Below are positions 1 to 10,858 of a stretch of 64,000 nt of DNA, piece after piece (position 1 is the stretch's first letter; every line of letters begins with the position of its first letter). The stretch comes from Lumbricus rubellus. Its lineage: Eukaryota > Annelida > Clitellata > Crassiclitellata > Lumbricidae. The position numbers and the translations under genes are program-made. Location: the NCBI GenBank assembly GCA_945859605.1, contig OX243822.1:22988144-23052143 (forward strand), in the 5' to 3' direction. The notes under the pieces were generated by a model that saw only the letters and a list, made by a program, of their open reading frames with translations, did not search any database and was not told the origin of the DNA.

Positions 1-310
1 CAATAAAAATTTTCGCCTTTGGCGCATTATCGCGACTGTGCGACTCTATTATCCTATCTATTATGTAGAAACTGAAACAAACCGACCCATCTAAAACAGA
101 TGAATTTGTCATTAATCAGCGTATTATTAGTTTCATGTCGCCATTGAAATGAGGAAATATCGAAAAATTGACCAAATATTTATCTGTTTGACTGTTTCTA
201 CGTTTGTAACTAAGAAATATATAGGCTAATTTTCAGGACTTGCTCGCGGACCCCCAAGCACGTCGCCGCGGACCCCCAGGGGTCCGCGGACCCCCGGTTG
301 AGAACCGCTG
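1..310. mobile_element. hAT-like transposon end (remnant)
   Basis: Read on the minus strand, the edge at position 310 begins CAGCGGTTCTCAACC and runs into several copies of a GGGGGTCCGCGG motif. This start is typical of terminal inverted repeats of hAT elements (Zaphod/Charlie type). The partner end and the 8-bp target duplication are not visible, so the element probably extends left of the window or is truncated. No transposase reading frame is present. Family assignment is by terminal-motif recognition only. Confidence 0.45.
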
Positions 311-499
311 CTATAGGGGCCTATAGTTCAAGTCAAAGCAACATTGAGGCACAAATACTGTATGCATAACGCAAGCAATGTTTAAACTGCAGTGATAGTC
401 TCTACTAAACATTCCTCTTAATGCAAAGATTTCACTTCATTATGTTCAACGCTGCACATGGAATGTTGCTTTCTTGGGATTATTTGACCATGGAACAAT

Positions 500-1215
500 A
501 TTCCACCTGAAATCATGTCTTTTACATACATGACATCATTTTTTTAGCCATTTGACGCTTTGTCCCTCCATTTTGGCTTAGGCCTATGGCTTTCTGGCAG
601 TGTCACACGTGGCCACGGCGTCACACGTGTATCTATAGTTTCATCATATTCTATATAGTCCAACATTTTTTCATTTATACTCTGAAATCATGTCTCCATT
701 GCATACTTATAGCCATTTCAAAAATCTGGCGGCCATTTTGTCCACCAATTTGGTTTTCTTGCAATGCCGCATATGTGTCTTTAGTTCCATCATATTCCAT
801 GCCCTGAAAATGTTATTTTAGACTCTGAAATAATGTTTACATTGCGAGGCTTGACTTCCCTTATAGCCATTTCAACATTCTGGCCGCCATTTTGTTCGTC
901 ATTGTGGTTTTCTGGTAGTGCCACATTTGTGACTTTATTTCTGTCGCATTCCTTAACCTCGAAAATGTTATTATTATAGACTGATGTTTCCACTGCAGGC
1001 TTGATTTCACTTATACCTATTTCAACATTCTGGCGGCCATTTTGTCCACCATTTTGGTTTTCTGGCAGTGCCACATATGTGTCTTTAATTCCATTGCATG
1101 CCTATAAAATCTCATTTATGAGTGTAAAATCGTGTTACTATCGCATACAGTAGTTTACTTACAGCCATTTGAGTAATTGGTCGCCATTAATTTTGTCCGC
1201 CATCTTGTTTTTCTC
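500..1215. repeat. Degenerate tandem repeat, period ~152 bp
   Basis: A block containing 'ctggcggccattttgtcc', then a 'ttggttttctggcagtgcc' segment, then 'atgtgtctttaattcc' recurs near 726, 879 and 1031. Weaker copies lie near 560 and 1175. Spacing of the clear copies is about 152-153 bp, so this is a short diverged satellite array. Open frames in it are short and not gene-like. Confidence 0.65.
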
Positions 1216-2335
1216 ATGCTATCGCTAACAATTTAGCTTTCTAACCGCGATTTTCGTTTTCAGAAGGGTCAAATTAGTCTAGAAACAATATGTTAGCATA
1301 TTGTTTTATGATTAGCTTCTAATAGTGTAATTTTCATATTCCAAGCCTGGTCCAATTGGCGGCCATCTTTTTTCCCGCCAAAAGTAGACTACTTGCCGTT
1401 TTCCAATTTCGTGCAACTTTTAGTATGTACTTCAACAGACCTAAGGCACCAGAAAATCATCATAAAACGTTTTCTTGCAATTTGTTGGGGTTCACCGAAG
1501 TTATTTCGTTGATTGACCCGACTATGAGCTGGAGTGACCTCTGAGCTGGAAAAGTGGATTTATTTTTTCTATTTCTCAAGGTGTTCGTATATCAGGTTTT
1601 GATCAGAATTGCTTCCTGATTCCAAATATGTATTTCTTTTGCTTGTACATCAAATTTGAACAATTCTACACTAAGAAAACCAACTACTATGGTCATGGTC
1701 AAAACATGTACGTCTCTTTAAAGTAAGTAAGTAAGTAACTATCGACTTCAATTCTCAGTATACTGTGGGTGCAGGTCGCATTCTGTCTGAGATATAAACG
1801 ACAAGATGCATAAATATTTTGGATTCAAAGATTGGAATAATCAGAATATAGCATACGAAAAAGAAACGTGCTGTTTATCAGACTAAAATTTAATGTGTTT
1901 CAATCAAGAAATATAGATTGTTGCTATAGACCTAGAAAATAATGGAGACGTCTTCCCATAATGTGCTGCATGAAGTTTTGTATGCAACTCACTCGTCTTC
2001 TCACCTCAACCTTTGCCATATTTTGCTGCCATTCAATTGCTGCTAATTACAATTTACAACCATCTTCAGCATCTCACTCCGTGCAGGGCATATTACAGGC
2101 CTATGGTTAAGTCTAAGCGCTTAATTCCCACTCGAACAGTTTCCCTGACCGCAAGAGTTTTCATTTCATGTTTCAAGTTCCCAAAATAAAAATTTCTCAA
2201 GTAAAATTCTGCAGAAACGTCACGCAATCGTGAACACATTAATCAGGTCTATGCGATAAATTAAAGTAGGGCCTATGCCGAAGTAGCCTACAGAGACTGG
2301 CATGCAGCTATAGGCAGAGTGGCCGACTCTTAACA
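1216..2335. other. No gene or clear repeat recognised
   Basis: AT-rich intergenic sequence. Only short non-conserved open frames occur, and I recognise no RNA gene or transposon end. Confidence 0.5.
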
Positions 2336-2369
2336 TCATGAATTCGAACTACGTGCCATAATGTGGGGG

Positions 2370-2770
2370 AGAAGAGACAGACAGGCAGTCAGACATACAG
2401 ACACACAGAGATAGACAGCTTTGACAGCGAGACAGATAGAGAGACAGATATAGACAGACAGACAAACAGAGTAACAGAGAGAGACAAATAGACATAAATA
2501 CAAAGGGACCGAGATAGACAGAGAGGGACAGACAGACATACAGACAGAGACAGACAGAGACAGAGACAAAGACAGAGAGACGCACACAGACATAAACAGA
2601 CAGACAGACAGAGACACACACAGAGAGAGACAGACATATACAAAGACAGAGACACCTCGAGACAGAGAGTGAGAGACAGAGAGGAAGAGAGGGGAATAGA
2701 GAGGGGAAGAGATAGAGGACAGACAGAGACAGAGACAAAGAGAGAGACATAAAGACAGAGAGAAGTCGAG
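2370..2770. repeat. GACA/GAGA microsatellite region
   Basis: A 400-bp purine-rich mixture of gaca, gaga and gacag units. Three overlapping minus-strand open frames encode only Ser/Leu/Val/Cys low-complexity peptide and are by-products of the repeat. Confidence 0.85.
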
Positions 2771-3277
2771 CACTGAACAGGCACACATGCAGTCAGCTGC
2801 ATGTATACCTCATCCACTATGATGCACCATGATGCACGGTCATCGGCTGCTAGCACCAGATCGAAGCAACGATTGCGTGGCTGAATTAAGAAGACCTATA
2901 GCAGCAAGCAAGCACTTTCTTCGTTTGCCAAGATATCTCTTCAAATTATCTTTAGCTCTGCTCTCGTCGTTTGGTGCTGATCGAGTGTCATTCGAAGCAG
3001 GAAAGAAGAAGAAGAAGAGATCAACAACGTATAGGAAGAATAATCATCAAAGAGACGAACATATAATTTAGTCTGTGCTTCTGAGAATTATTACTCGGTT
3101 GAAAGGATGTGCCGCCGACTCGATTTTGCTTATTCTGTTTTCGTTTCTTATGCTACCCTGTGGTAAAGTATATAATTATGTTCTACACTTAGGCCTATTT
3201 AGATTATGCTCAAACTCGCATTATTCATTGCTGCTCAAAGAAGAGCATCATAGATTACACAGCAAATGTACAAATGC

Positions 3278-3279
3278 CT

Positions 3280-3338
<59 letters not shown>

Positions 3339-3340
3339 TT
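3278..3340. repeat. (ATC)n microsatellite
   Basis: About 20 uninterrupted cat/atc triplets, with more scattered copies to ~3395. It would translate as polyHis, which is not credible as coding. Confidence 0.9.
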
Positions 3341-3478
3341 GATCATTATCATCGTCTATCTTCACCATCATTGTCGTCATCATCATCATAATCATTACTG
3401 CATGTTTTCGCGCAGTTTCTCTTCCATCTCTTTTATGGCCTTTCTGCAGATAGTTAATTCGCTTCGTGGGTGTAATTA

Positions 3479-3790
3479 ATGCATCTATTCATTCATTCAT
3501 TCATTCATTCGGACATTTATATAGCGCTACTTCAAGTAAAAAACTACTCAGAGGCGCTCCCGACTCCAGCGCGCCCAAAAAGAACAGTTTTAAGTTTAGT
3601 ATGGAACGATCCTGGTAGAGTCCCAGGGTGTATAGGCGCAGTTCAAAAGGAAGGCTATTCCAGACCGTCGGACCAACCACAGAAAAGGCTCGATTCTTCA
3701 TTGTAGCAGTACGAGTAAAAGAAACCAAGAGGACTCCCTTATCAGCAGAGCGTATACATAATAAATTATAGTGGCTATAGGTAAACTCGA
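3479..3790 (-). mobile_element. CR1-like LINE 3' fragment
   Basis: The minus strand encodes a 75-aa frame (3728-3501) containing RAFSVVGPTVWNSLPFELR. This matches the C-terminal 'WNSLP' block typical of CR1/L2-type non-LTR retrotransposon polyproteins. The frame is followed by a short 3' UTR ('gggagcgcctctgagtag' then 'agcgctatataa') and a (GAAT)n tail, the usual CR1-type end. Only the extreme 3' end is present, so it is 5'-truncated. Related tails lie near 6143, 20500, 44150 and 46270. Confidence 0.65.
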
Positions 3791-3802
3791 TTTGGGCTGA
3801 AG

Positions 3803-4023
3803 ATGATCTTCAGATTATTGGTTGTTACCTTCGTCTTAATTGTAGCTGCCACACGAAACTACTACATCGACTGCCTTCTGCTGCCAAATAAAAGTTTTGC
3901 ACGCCAAACCTCGCAATCAATCGATGGCGAAATTAAGAACCTGGTTTCAAAATTATATTATGATCACGTTAGAATCTGGACTGATGCTCTGCTCAAACAA
4001 AATTATTGCTCAACATACATGTA
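3803..4023 (+). CDS. Putative exon 1 (signal peptide) of GRD-like GABA receptor subunit
   Basis: This frame starts with a hydrophobic segment after MIFR (LLVVTFVLIVAA) that looks like a secretion signal peptide. It is followed by a hydrophilic stretch and ends at a strong donor, GTAAGC, at 4024. The donor leaves phase 2, which joins in frame to a plausible acceptor at 4245/4246 in front of the recognised ligand-binding-domain start. Full-length Cys-loop subunits need a signal peptide, and this is the only candidate in the right place. No family-specific sequence is present, so it is an inference from position, splice signal and phase. If the splice is not used, the frame stops at 4024. Confidence 0.35.
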
Positions 4024-4047
4024 GTAAGCTAACCACATTTTGAGCTG

Positions 4048-4050
<3 letters not shown>

Positions 4051-4122
<72 letters not shown>
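4051..4122. repeat. (CTG)24 microsatellite
   Basis: Twenty-four perfect CTG triplets, placed in the predicted first intron of the channel gene about 120 bp upstream of the next acceptor. Confidence 0.95.
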
Positions 4123-4245
4123 AGCACATTAAAGGATTGTGCTAAGAGCCTTGCGTACGATTGAGAGTAATTAAGCGCTCATGCTAAAGCCTTTAGATTC
4201 CATATTTAGGATTCTGCTGATGTGGAGAGGAGTTGGGACAGATAG

Positions 4246-4415
4246 CCATGAGGATGAGATTGGCGATGGTGGTTCGGTGGCAACAACTGGAGTTGAGAAT
4301 GCGACGATTCGTCATCGTCAGAACAATATTCCAACGGACATTGCTCGCAACACAACACATCTGCTCGATCAACTGCTCAGCCACTACGACAGACGACTCA
4401 GACCAGGATTCCTAG
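4246..4415 (+). CDS. Exon 2 of GRD-like GABA receptor subunit (start of extracellular domain)
   Basis: Encodes a segment ending LLDQLLSHYDRRLRPGFL, the first conserved block of the ligand-binding domain of GABA/glycine-type Cys-loop receptors. Two N-glycosylation sequons (NAT, NTT) precede it. The donor at 4416 (TAG|GTATAC) leaves phase 1 and fits the following 68-nt exon exactly. The 5' edge is uncertain. I chose the acceptor 'gacagatag' because it is the phase-compatible one that avoids creating a stop with exon 1. The same frame is open from 4181, so a further-upstream acceptor or start is possible. Confidence 0.7.
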
Positions 4416-4589
4416 GTATACATACAATACAACTATACAACTATACAACTATACATGTACATGCATGGACCCACACGTACCACTCACCGACCGACCGACC
4501 AACGAACGGACTGCATCATAAGGGTGATTGACTGCAAAACTGACTCACTGAATTATCGATAGGATATATATTATAGTAATTAATCGACT

Positions 4590-4880
4590 GGCCACCAACT
4601 CACGCACCTAAGCACACCCACTCATTCCCTCACCAAAACACTCACCCACCCATTATCACTCACCTACCCGTTCACTCACCGAAGCACATGGATGGGTATC
4701 AATTCACTCACCTAACACGGGTGAGTAAAATGATGGGAGGTGAGTGCTTAGGCGAGTGAACGGTTACCCATTCACTCACCTAAGCACTCACCCACATTAT
4801 TTTACTCACCTACTCATTCACTCACCTATTGAATCTATTCACTCACCTACCAATTCATTCACCTACCCATTCATTCACCC
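4590..4880. repeat. CACTCACC-type minisatellite
   Basis: Irregular tandem copies of 'cattcactcacctacc' and variants, some in inverted orientation near 4720-4770. It lies in the intron before the 68-nt exon. Confidence 0.8.
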
Positions 4881-4934
4881 AAGCACATAGCCTATACCCA
4901 CTCTGATCTGTGAATATTACTTCGTCCATGATTC

Positions 4935-5075
4935 TCTCTTTCTCTCTTTTTCTCCTTTTCTTTTTTCTTTTTCTTTCTCTCTTTTTCTCTTTTTCTCTTT
5001 TCTCTTTTTTCTTTTTCTCTTTTTCTTTTTTTCTCTTTTTTCTTTTTTTTTCTTTTTCTCTTTTTCTCTTTCTCT
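4935..5075 (+). repeat. Long pyrimidine (TTTTTCTC)n tract at a splice acceptor
   Basis: About 140 nt of nearly pure T/C runs directly into the acceptor 'ctgcgcag' of the 68-nt exon. It is an unusually long polypyrimidine tract. Reading frames on both strands here are low-complexity artefacts. Confidence 0.85.
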
Positions 5076-5081
5076 GCGCAG

Positions 5082-5149
5082 ACGAACCTCTGGCGGTTGA
5101 CGTCAATCTAAACGTCAGAAGCATTGGACCCGTTTCCGAACTAGAAATG
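5082..5149 (+). CDS. Exon 3 (68 nt) of GRD-like GABA receptor subunit
   Basis: A 68-nt exon, the canonical length of the equivalent exon in GABA-A and glycine receptor genes. It is bounded by GCGCAG| and |GTAGGC. It encodes (D)EPLAVDVNLNVRSIGPVSELEM, split here as DEPLAVDVNLNV and RSIGPVSELEM, matching the conserved beta1-beta2 block 'V.VN..V.SIG.+SE..M'. It enters in phase 1 and leaves in phase 0. Confidence 0.9.
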
Positions 5150-5616
5150 GTAGGCCTCTAATTTTTATTTCTTATAAATAGAACTACCTAGGCCTATACA
5201 ACGTAGACATACATGTATGTGTATATGCTGTAGACTAGAGTGTACACTGCTTCTATAGGATGTGCATGGTGCCAGCGTAAACTTATAAATGACCAGCACA
5301 TGCTGCGAAGTGCTAGTAGATCCGTTGTGTCCTGAAACTGTCCAGTTGAATGGTAGATATAGGATACTTTTGTATGAATCCCATAATTAAACTTTCGTTA
5401 TCTGAACGCTGTTTATATGGCGCAATTAATGAACATCGCAAAGTGGCTGTAAGATCTGGCAGATCTAAAAAGTTTTATTGATGTTATCTTGACCATTTAT
5501 GGCGGCATATACATGTACGTAGTTTGAATTTCAAGTGCGAGACAGTTCAAATGAAGGCAATCCCGAATACGCCCTCCTTCCCTCCACCAGTAACTGTTGC
5601 CCTACATGGGGGCCGG

Positions 5617-5795
5617 GCAGTGGATGGATGGGTGGATGAGTGGATGGATGGGTGGATAGATGGATGGGTGGATGGGTGAATGGGTGGATGGGTGGATGGG
5701 TGGGTGGATGGATGGATGGATGGGTGGATGGATGGGTGGATGGATGGGTGGATGGATGGATGGATGGGTGGGTGGATGGATGGGTGGATGGTCTG
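5617..5795. repeat. GGAT/GGGT tandem repeat
   Basis: About 180 bp of tggatggatgggtggatggg-type units ending about 14 bp before the next exon. Frames through it (MDGWMGGW) are artefacts. Confidence 0.9.
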
Positions 5796-5808
5796 TTTGT
5801 GGATTGAG

Positions 5809-6032
5809 TCATTCCAGATGGACCTCTACTTCCGCCAGACGTGGGTTGACAAGCGTCTTGCCTTCTCCGGTTCTCCACTCACCATTCTCCAGATGAGCGT
5901 CAAAGGCCTCAATCGCCTGTGGACTCCAGACACTTTCTTCCAGAACGGAAGACACGCCAACCTACACATGGTCACCGTGCCAAACAAGTTCATCAGACTG
6001 AACCGCAACGGACGAATACTCTACTCAATGAG
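5809..6032 (+). CDS. Exon 4 (224 nt) of GRD-like GABA receptor subunit (loops D, A, E)
   Basis: Equivalent of the conserved 221-nt exon of GABA/glycine receptors, one codon longer. It encodes [19 protein letters not shown], then [20 protein letters not shown], then [19 protein letters not shown] and [14 protein letters not shown]. The Trp-x-Pro-Asp-x-Phe-Phe block and 'NGRILYS' are hallmark ligand-binding-domain motifs. The donor is ATGAG|GTCGGT. I placed the acceptor at 'ggattgag|TCATTCC' because the peptide then aligns without a gap. Acceptor 'attccag|ATGG' at 5818 is the alternative and would drop three residues. Confidence 0.88.
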
Positions 6033-6043
6033 GTCGGTCAACA

Positions 6044-6133
6044 ATGCGGCGACGACGACGACGACGATGACAGCAATGACGGCGACGACAACGACGACGA
6101 CGACAACGACGACGACGATGATGATGACAATGA
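6044..6133. repeat. (GAC/GAT)n microsatellite
   Basis: Triplet repeat beginning about 12 bp after the exon donor, inside the intron. Acidic or polyThr frames read through it are artefacts. Confidence 0.9.
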
Positions 6134-6142
6134 TCATATCTG

Positions 6143-6300
6143 GACGTTTATAAAGCGCCTCTCGCAGCATTGACCATACAGAGGCCGAAGCGATCTCAAT
6201 ACTGCAGAAACCCCGTGGAAAGAGAAACGTCTTCAGGCAACTATAATAGCTAGACGAGGAGGAAACCCAAGACACAAGATTGATCATTGACCAACACAGA
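6143..6300 (-). mobile_element. CR1-like LINE 3' tail fragment
   Basis: The minus strand encodes CLKTFLF then ALYKRPD in one frame. The second motif matches ALYKCPNE in the LINE fragment at 3501-3728, and LKTFLF is typical of the polyprotein end of CR1/L2 LINEs. The DNA also keeps the family tail 'gcgctttataaacgtcc'. It lies in an intron of the channel gene. Confidence 0.5.
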
Positions 6301-6659
6301 GATTTGGAAAGGTCATTCCATGCAAAGAGCCCGTGGCACCACAACAGCAAAAGCCCGATGTTACCACCAACTGGGACAGCAACTAACCCCCCCCCCCCCA
6401 AAAAAAAAGCGTTGCCGTCTCCGCTGCTTACGCAATACATGGACAGGACTGCATGCAATCGCAACCACAGCTTGATAGTGTAGTAAAGAACATCGTATAC
6501 GTAAAATACTGTCATACAGTGTTGTACGAAAAAAATATGTTTTTCTTTAGCGCCTGAAGAAATAAACTGGGAATGATTCTTGAGTAAATTGGGATGTATA
6601 CATGCATGCTTGCATAGACACGTGTAGGCCTACGTCACATACGTCATATGTAGCCTATA

Positions 6660-6780
6660 TGTTTGTGTATGTATGTATGTATGTATGTATGTGTGTGGGG
6701 GGGATGAAGTTGGGTGGGTGTAAGTGGGGGTGTGTTGTGTAGAAAGTAGGTGTGGTGTGGTGTGGTGTGTGTCTCCAATG
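6660..6780. repeat. TATG and GTGTGG simple repeats
   Basis: Short (tatg)n followed by g/t-rich gtgtggtgtg sequence, intronic. Confidence 0.75.
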
Positions 6781-7291
6781 GATATACAATGTCTATAATA
6801 TGTATGTGTGTGCGCATTCATGTGTTGATATACAGCGTTGGTCTATGTATATGCGCAGTGCATTAGGAGCAATTGCCAGAGTAAACAAGAAGCACTCTGA
6901 GGTCATTTGAAACACGTGTGAGCATCCATACACATACTCAGAAATGCTATAGACCAAAAGAAAGCTCATCTAGATAAATTTACGGGCATATATATAATAA
7001 GATATATATATTATATATAAGAAGAGAGAGTCGTTTGTGTGTACAGTATATATATATTACTATATGAAGTGTTGAGGATGGTCGAGAGGTCGAACGACAA
7101 GCTATCTGTATGCAGGAGAGGTTCGAATTGTATGCAGACACACACAGGCCATTAATAAAGAAGGAAATATATCCCACATATCAGATTATCTTGAGGGTCA
7201 TACTTGGTCAACAAATTTCCATTTCTTCTATGTTCTTCTCCTGTTCTCTGTTCTTCTCATATACAATTATACATGTACATGTACATTGTAG

Positions 7292-7374
7292 GTTGACGAT
7301 CGCTGCATGCTGTCCAATGCACTTGGAAAATTTTCCTCTTGACACGCAGTCTTGTCCTCTGCAATTCGGAAGCC
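7292..7374 (+). CDS. Exon 5 (83 nt) of GRD-like GABA receptor subunit (Cys-loop)
   Basis: An 83-nt exon, again the canonical length for this gene family, flanked by TTGTAG| and |GTAAGT. It encodes (R)[19 protein letters not shown] then SCPLQFGS. The signature disulphide loop is Cys-13 residues-Cys with the invariant FP.D core. The family call is secure from this exon alone. Confidence 0.95.
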
Positions 7375-8085
7375 GTAAGTCGTTGAATCTACAGTCTACA
7401 TCTGGTACACCACAAAAAACATCCCAACCATCTCTCATCAAATATTTATGAGTTTCTTGTCATATATATAATTTATATATATATATTTTTTTATCTCCTT
7501 CGCATGCACTTCGCAAGTCTACATGACAGCCAGTCAGCCATGGCGCGAGTGCAGACAATTAATTTTAACCTTCTCACTGCATCACATCCAGGATACTCCA
7601 AAAAATGCTCTTCTATATATATAGCTGTTCATTCATTCATGATCATTCATGTCATCCATCCATCCAATCCATCGTTGTATGCGCGTCCAATCGTCTACCC
7701 GCCCGTGAATAGCATGCTGACATAGCCAGTCTTCCTTATGGAAGGAGGGGTTCCGGAGCCTGAAAATGTCACGGAAAATTAACACGAACAAGACATCTTA
7801 ATTATAAGATTCTGGTTACGATTAAATCTTTTTCTTTTTCAATATCACAGAAGTCAAATCATACCAACAATCTAGTTTATTTCATAAATATATTGACGCT
7901 AAATACTATTCTTAAATTCCTTTTTTATCCCAGAACCGTTGTGCTTTTTCTAAGCGACAAGAAGCAAATTGACTTGTGTCATGGGAGGGGCTACGGTACT
8001 CTGCACAGACGCAGAAATATCCTGAATTGGTTGGCAATGATGTGGGTGATGCAATCACGTGACCATCCTGTTCTTCTGTCGACAG

Positions 8086-8220
8086 ATGGCTACGGAGAGG
8101 ATGACGTCATCTATAGATGGGCGGATACCAATTCCATCCAATTAGCGTCTGACATGACGCTGTCGCAGTTCGACCTTGTGGCGGCCACGAAGGGCAATGG
8201 CAGTCGACTGCGTCTTGGAG
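8086..8220 (+). CDS. Exon 6 (135 nt) of GRD-like GABA receptor subunit (loop F region)
   Basis: Encodes HGYGEDDVIYRWADTNSIQL and ASDMTLSQFDLV, corresponding to beta8-beta9. The 'DVIYRW' and 'LSQFDLV' blocks are shared with GRD/CG8916-type GABA receptor subunits. The acceptor is GTCGACAG| and the donor is GGAG|GTCAGA. Phase is 1 in and 1 out, as required by its neighbours. Length is one codon below the common 138 nt. Confidence 0.88.
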
Positions 8221-9208
8221 GTCAGACGTCAAGGTCATCGGTGGTCAATGCTAGCAGAATAATAATAATATTGTATGGCTGTTGGTAACACAGGTTTATG
8301 GTATACGCCTCCAACTCCAAGCAGACCTAGTTTTCTAGAAGCAACGCTATATAATTTTTGTATCAAATGAATTATAAATTATTAATTGTTCCCAGAGGCA
8401 CTATCGATGCAGTTACATTCATTGCAGACAAACCGCCAATAAAACAATACCAACTAGTTTACTTAAGCTGGAACTCAATTATGATACCTTTTTGTCTGAT
8501 CATTTTCGTCATAATAATTATAAACGAGTAAAAATAATGATACCGCGATAGAATTCTAAAATTGATTGTATAGATTAGATTGTGGCGTCCCTTATGTCTT
8601 CAGATAAGATGCCCTATATCTTCTAAAAGAGTTTGGTTGGACTGTAGGAATAAAATTAGTATGCAAGGAATTAAACGAGCGTTTGTAGTTAGTTTGGAGT
8701 GTGTCGTGAAGTTGCTGCAGTGCATGAGAAGGTTTGACCGCCGCGGCACTCGTGACTGTCTAGGCCTATAGCCTTGCGAAGGAGAAAATCAAAGAACTTC
8801 TGATTTGATGACGGATGCATGTTGAGATGATCCATGGCGGAGGAACCGAAGAAATGTGCAATCGAGAAGGGATGTCGCTCAAGTAACGTGGTATTGTACA
8901 AGCTATGGCTCGTCTGGAGAACTTGAGGGAGTCGGAAAAAATTGAAATATAGGTTGTCTAGATGGTTAAGGGTTCGATGAGATATTTGGACTTTAGTCAA
9001 TCTGATGCTGGAATCGCGGCACATCGTTGGCAAGTGCGCAGGAACCTTAATCCCGATTCCCGTATACGTTTGCTGTTCGTCTTCCGTTGCTATTCTTGGT
9101 TTTCGACCAATAAAGAGAAGATGATCGAAGAAGGATGAGATGCGGTGATGATGATGCAGACGGCTGCTGCTGCTGCTGCTGCTGCTGTAATTTGTGTTGT
9201 TGTTTCAG

Positions 9209-9364
9209 ATCGACGCTATTCAATGCTTCAGGCGAACTTCATCCTTCGTCGTCACATGGGATACTTCCTCATCAACGTCTATGTGCCATGCAGCATCCTC
9301 GTCATCATCTCTTGGGTCGGATTCTGGATCAACAGAGAGGCAACCGCTGATCGCATTGCTCTCG
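9209..9364 (+). CDS. Exon 7 (156 nt) of GRD-like GABA receptor subunit (pre-TM1, TM1, start of TM2)
   Basis: Encodes DRRYSMLQANFILRRHMG followed by TM1 (YFLINVYVPCSILVIISWVG) and FWINREATADRIALG. The VP/LPC...SWV.FWI pattern defines TM1 of anion-type Cys-loop receptors. At the cytoplasmic mouth of TM2 the usual Pro-Ala-Arg is Ala-Asp-Arg, as in insect GRD and CG8916. The acceptor is TTTCAG| and the donor CTCG|GTAGGA. Reading frames in the other two phases here are shadows. Confidence 0.93.
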
Positions 9365-9967
9365 GTAGGACCAACCATGCAATGCATGCATGCCAACATG
9401 CACGCAACGGGCGCCAGTTAATGCTCTCTCTTGCTGTGAATCCTCCTCTTCAATCGTCGCCATCCTATATAGATAAAAATATATTGCGTTACATTTGATT
9501 TTCTGTCCAAAGCTTCATTGAAGGTTATTTGTAATTTTCGTCGCCATCATATAGATAAATTATATATGTCTGTATTTGTACTTTTATATGTCTGTATACT
9601 CACTTACGCAGACGACAATTCTTAATGAGCAAATTTAATTGCAGATTTGCTCATCACTTTGCCCATTTGTATGCCCACCTAGTGCCTACGTGCTCCTTCC
9701 TGACCCTAGGAAGCATTATTACTATTGTTAGGCAAGGAAAATGCAGGTGCTAGAAGCCTAGAACCCCGTAGGGCCTATACTTAACGATCTTCATCTATGA
9801 CACAAAAGCTTCCCTAATGCACGATACGCTATACTTTACCAACTTCTTTTCTAACTTTTAACTTTTGCTTCAAATGCCTTTCGTTGATCTGCTTCAACTG
9901 ATCTCACTTTGCCTCCTGCAGCAGTGACATTATAAACAGCGCATCAGCATGTATAATTAATTATTCG

Positions 9968-9968
<1 letters not shown>

Positions 9969-10040
<72 letters not shown>
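9969..10040. repeat. (TG)n microsatellite forming the 3' splice region
   Basis: About 36 TG dinucleotides end directly at 'ttag|GTGTGACG', so the dinucleotide array takes the place of a polypyrimidine tract for the TM2-TM3 exon. Confidence 0.95.
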
Positions 10041-10041
<1 letters not shown>

Positions 10042-10042
10042 G

Positions 10043-10243
10043 GTGTGACGACGGTGCTGACGATGGCTTTCCTTGGCATCGACAACCGAGGAGATCTTCC
10101 GAAAGTCTCCTACTCAACAGCCATCGATTATTTCGTCGGAGTCTGCTTTGGATTCGTGCTCGCGACGATTCTTCAGTTCGCTGGGGTTCACTTCTTCACG
10201 AAACGAAACAGCGGAGAAACTTTCGATGTCGACGACACCGACT

Positions 10244-10274
<31 letters not shown>

Positions 10275-10323
10275 CCATGGCGACAGCAGAGGCAAGGGCA
10301 GAAAGACATTGAGGAGTCAGATG
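10043..10323 (+). CDS. Exon 8 of GRD-like GABA receptor subunit (TM2, TM3, start of cytoplasmic loop)
   Basis: Begins GVTTVLTMAFLGIDNRGDLP (TM2 and TM2-TM3 linker, with the conserved LPKVSY following). TM3 is IDYFVGVCFGFVLATILQFA ending GVHFFTK. It then enters a very acidic cytoplasmic loop (FDVDDTDYDDDD...). 'FAGVHFFTK' is diagnostic of the GRD/CG8916 branch rather than RDL. The 3' edge is uncertain. The next exon needs phase 0, and the phase-compatible donors I find are ATG|GTTCAG at 10324 (chosen) and TTC|GTTCGT at 10456. The frame itself stays open to a stop at 10489. Confidence 0.85.
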
Positions 10324-10339
10324 GTTCAGGGCAAGCACA

Positions 10340-10580
10340 AAGGAAAAGGAGGAGAAGAAGAAGAGGAAGAAGAAAATGAGGAGGAAGAAGAGGAGGATAT
10401 GATGTTCAACGAAACAGGACGACAGCCAACAACAACAACAAGAAACAATTCATTCGTTCGTTTAAAATTCTATTTTGCCTCTTTTTATTAGAATCTTTTG
10501 CAGCTTCTCTTCCGCTCATGTCTCCTCCGTCCATATTAGGTGGCGAATCTCTTGCGGTTCACTTCGGAAGATGAGGAGGA

Positions 10581-10636
<56 letters not shown>

Positions 10637-10718
10637 AGGAGGAGGAGGAGGAGGAGAAGAAGAAGAAGAAGAAGAAGAAGAAGAAGAAGAAGAAGAAGAA
10701 GAAGAAGAAGAAGAAGAA

Positions 10719-10750
<32 letters not shown>

Positions 10751-10784
10751 AGGAGGAGGAGGAGGAGAAGAAGAAGAAGAAGAA

Positions 10785-10858
<74 letters not shown>

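Noticed and set aside
2336..2856. Three overlapping ~150-aa minus-strand frames
   Set aside because: Pure Ser/Leu/Val/Cys products of a GACA/GAGA microsatellite.
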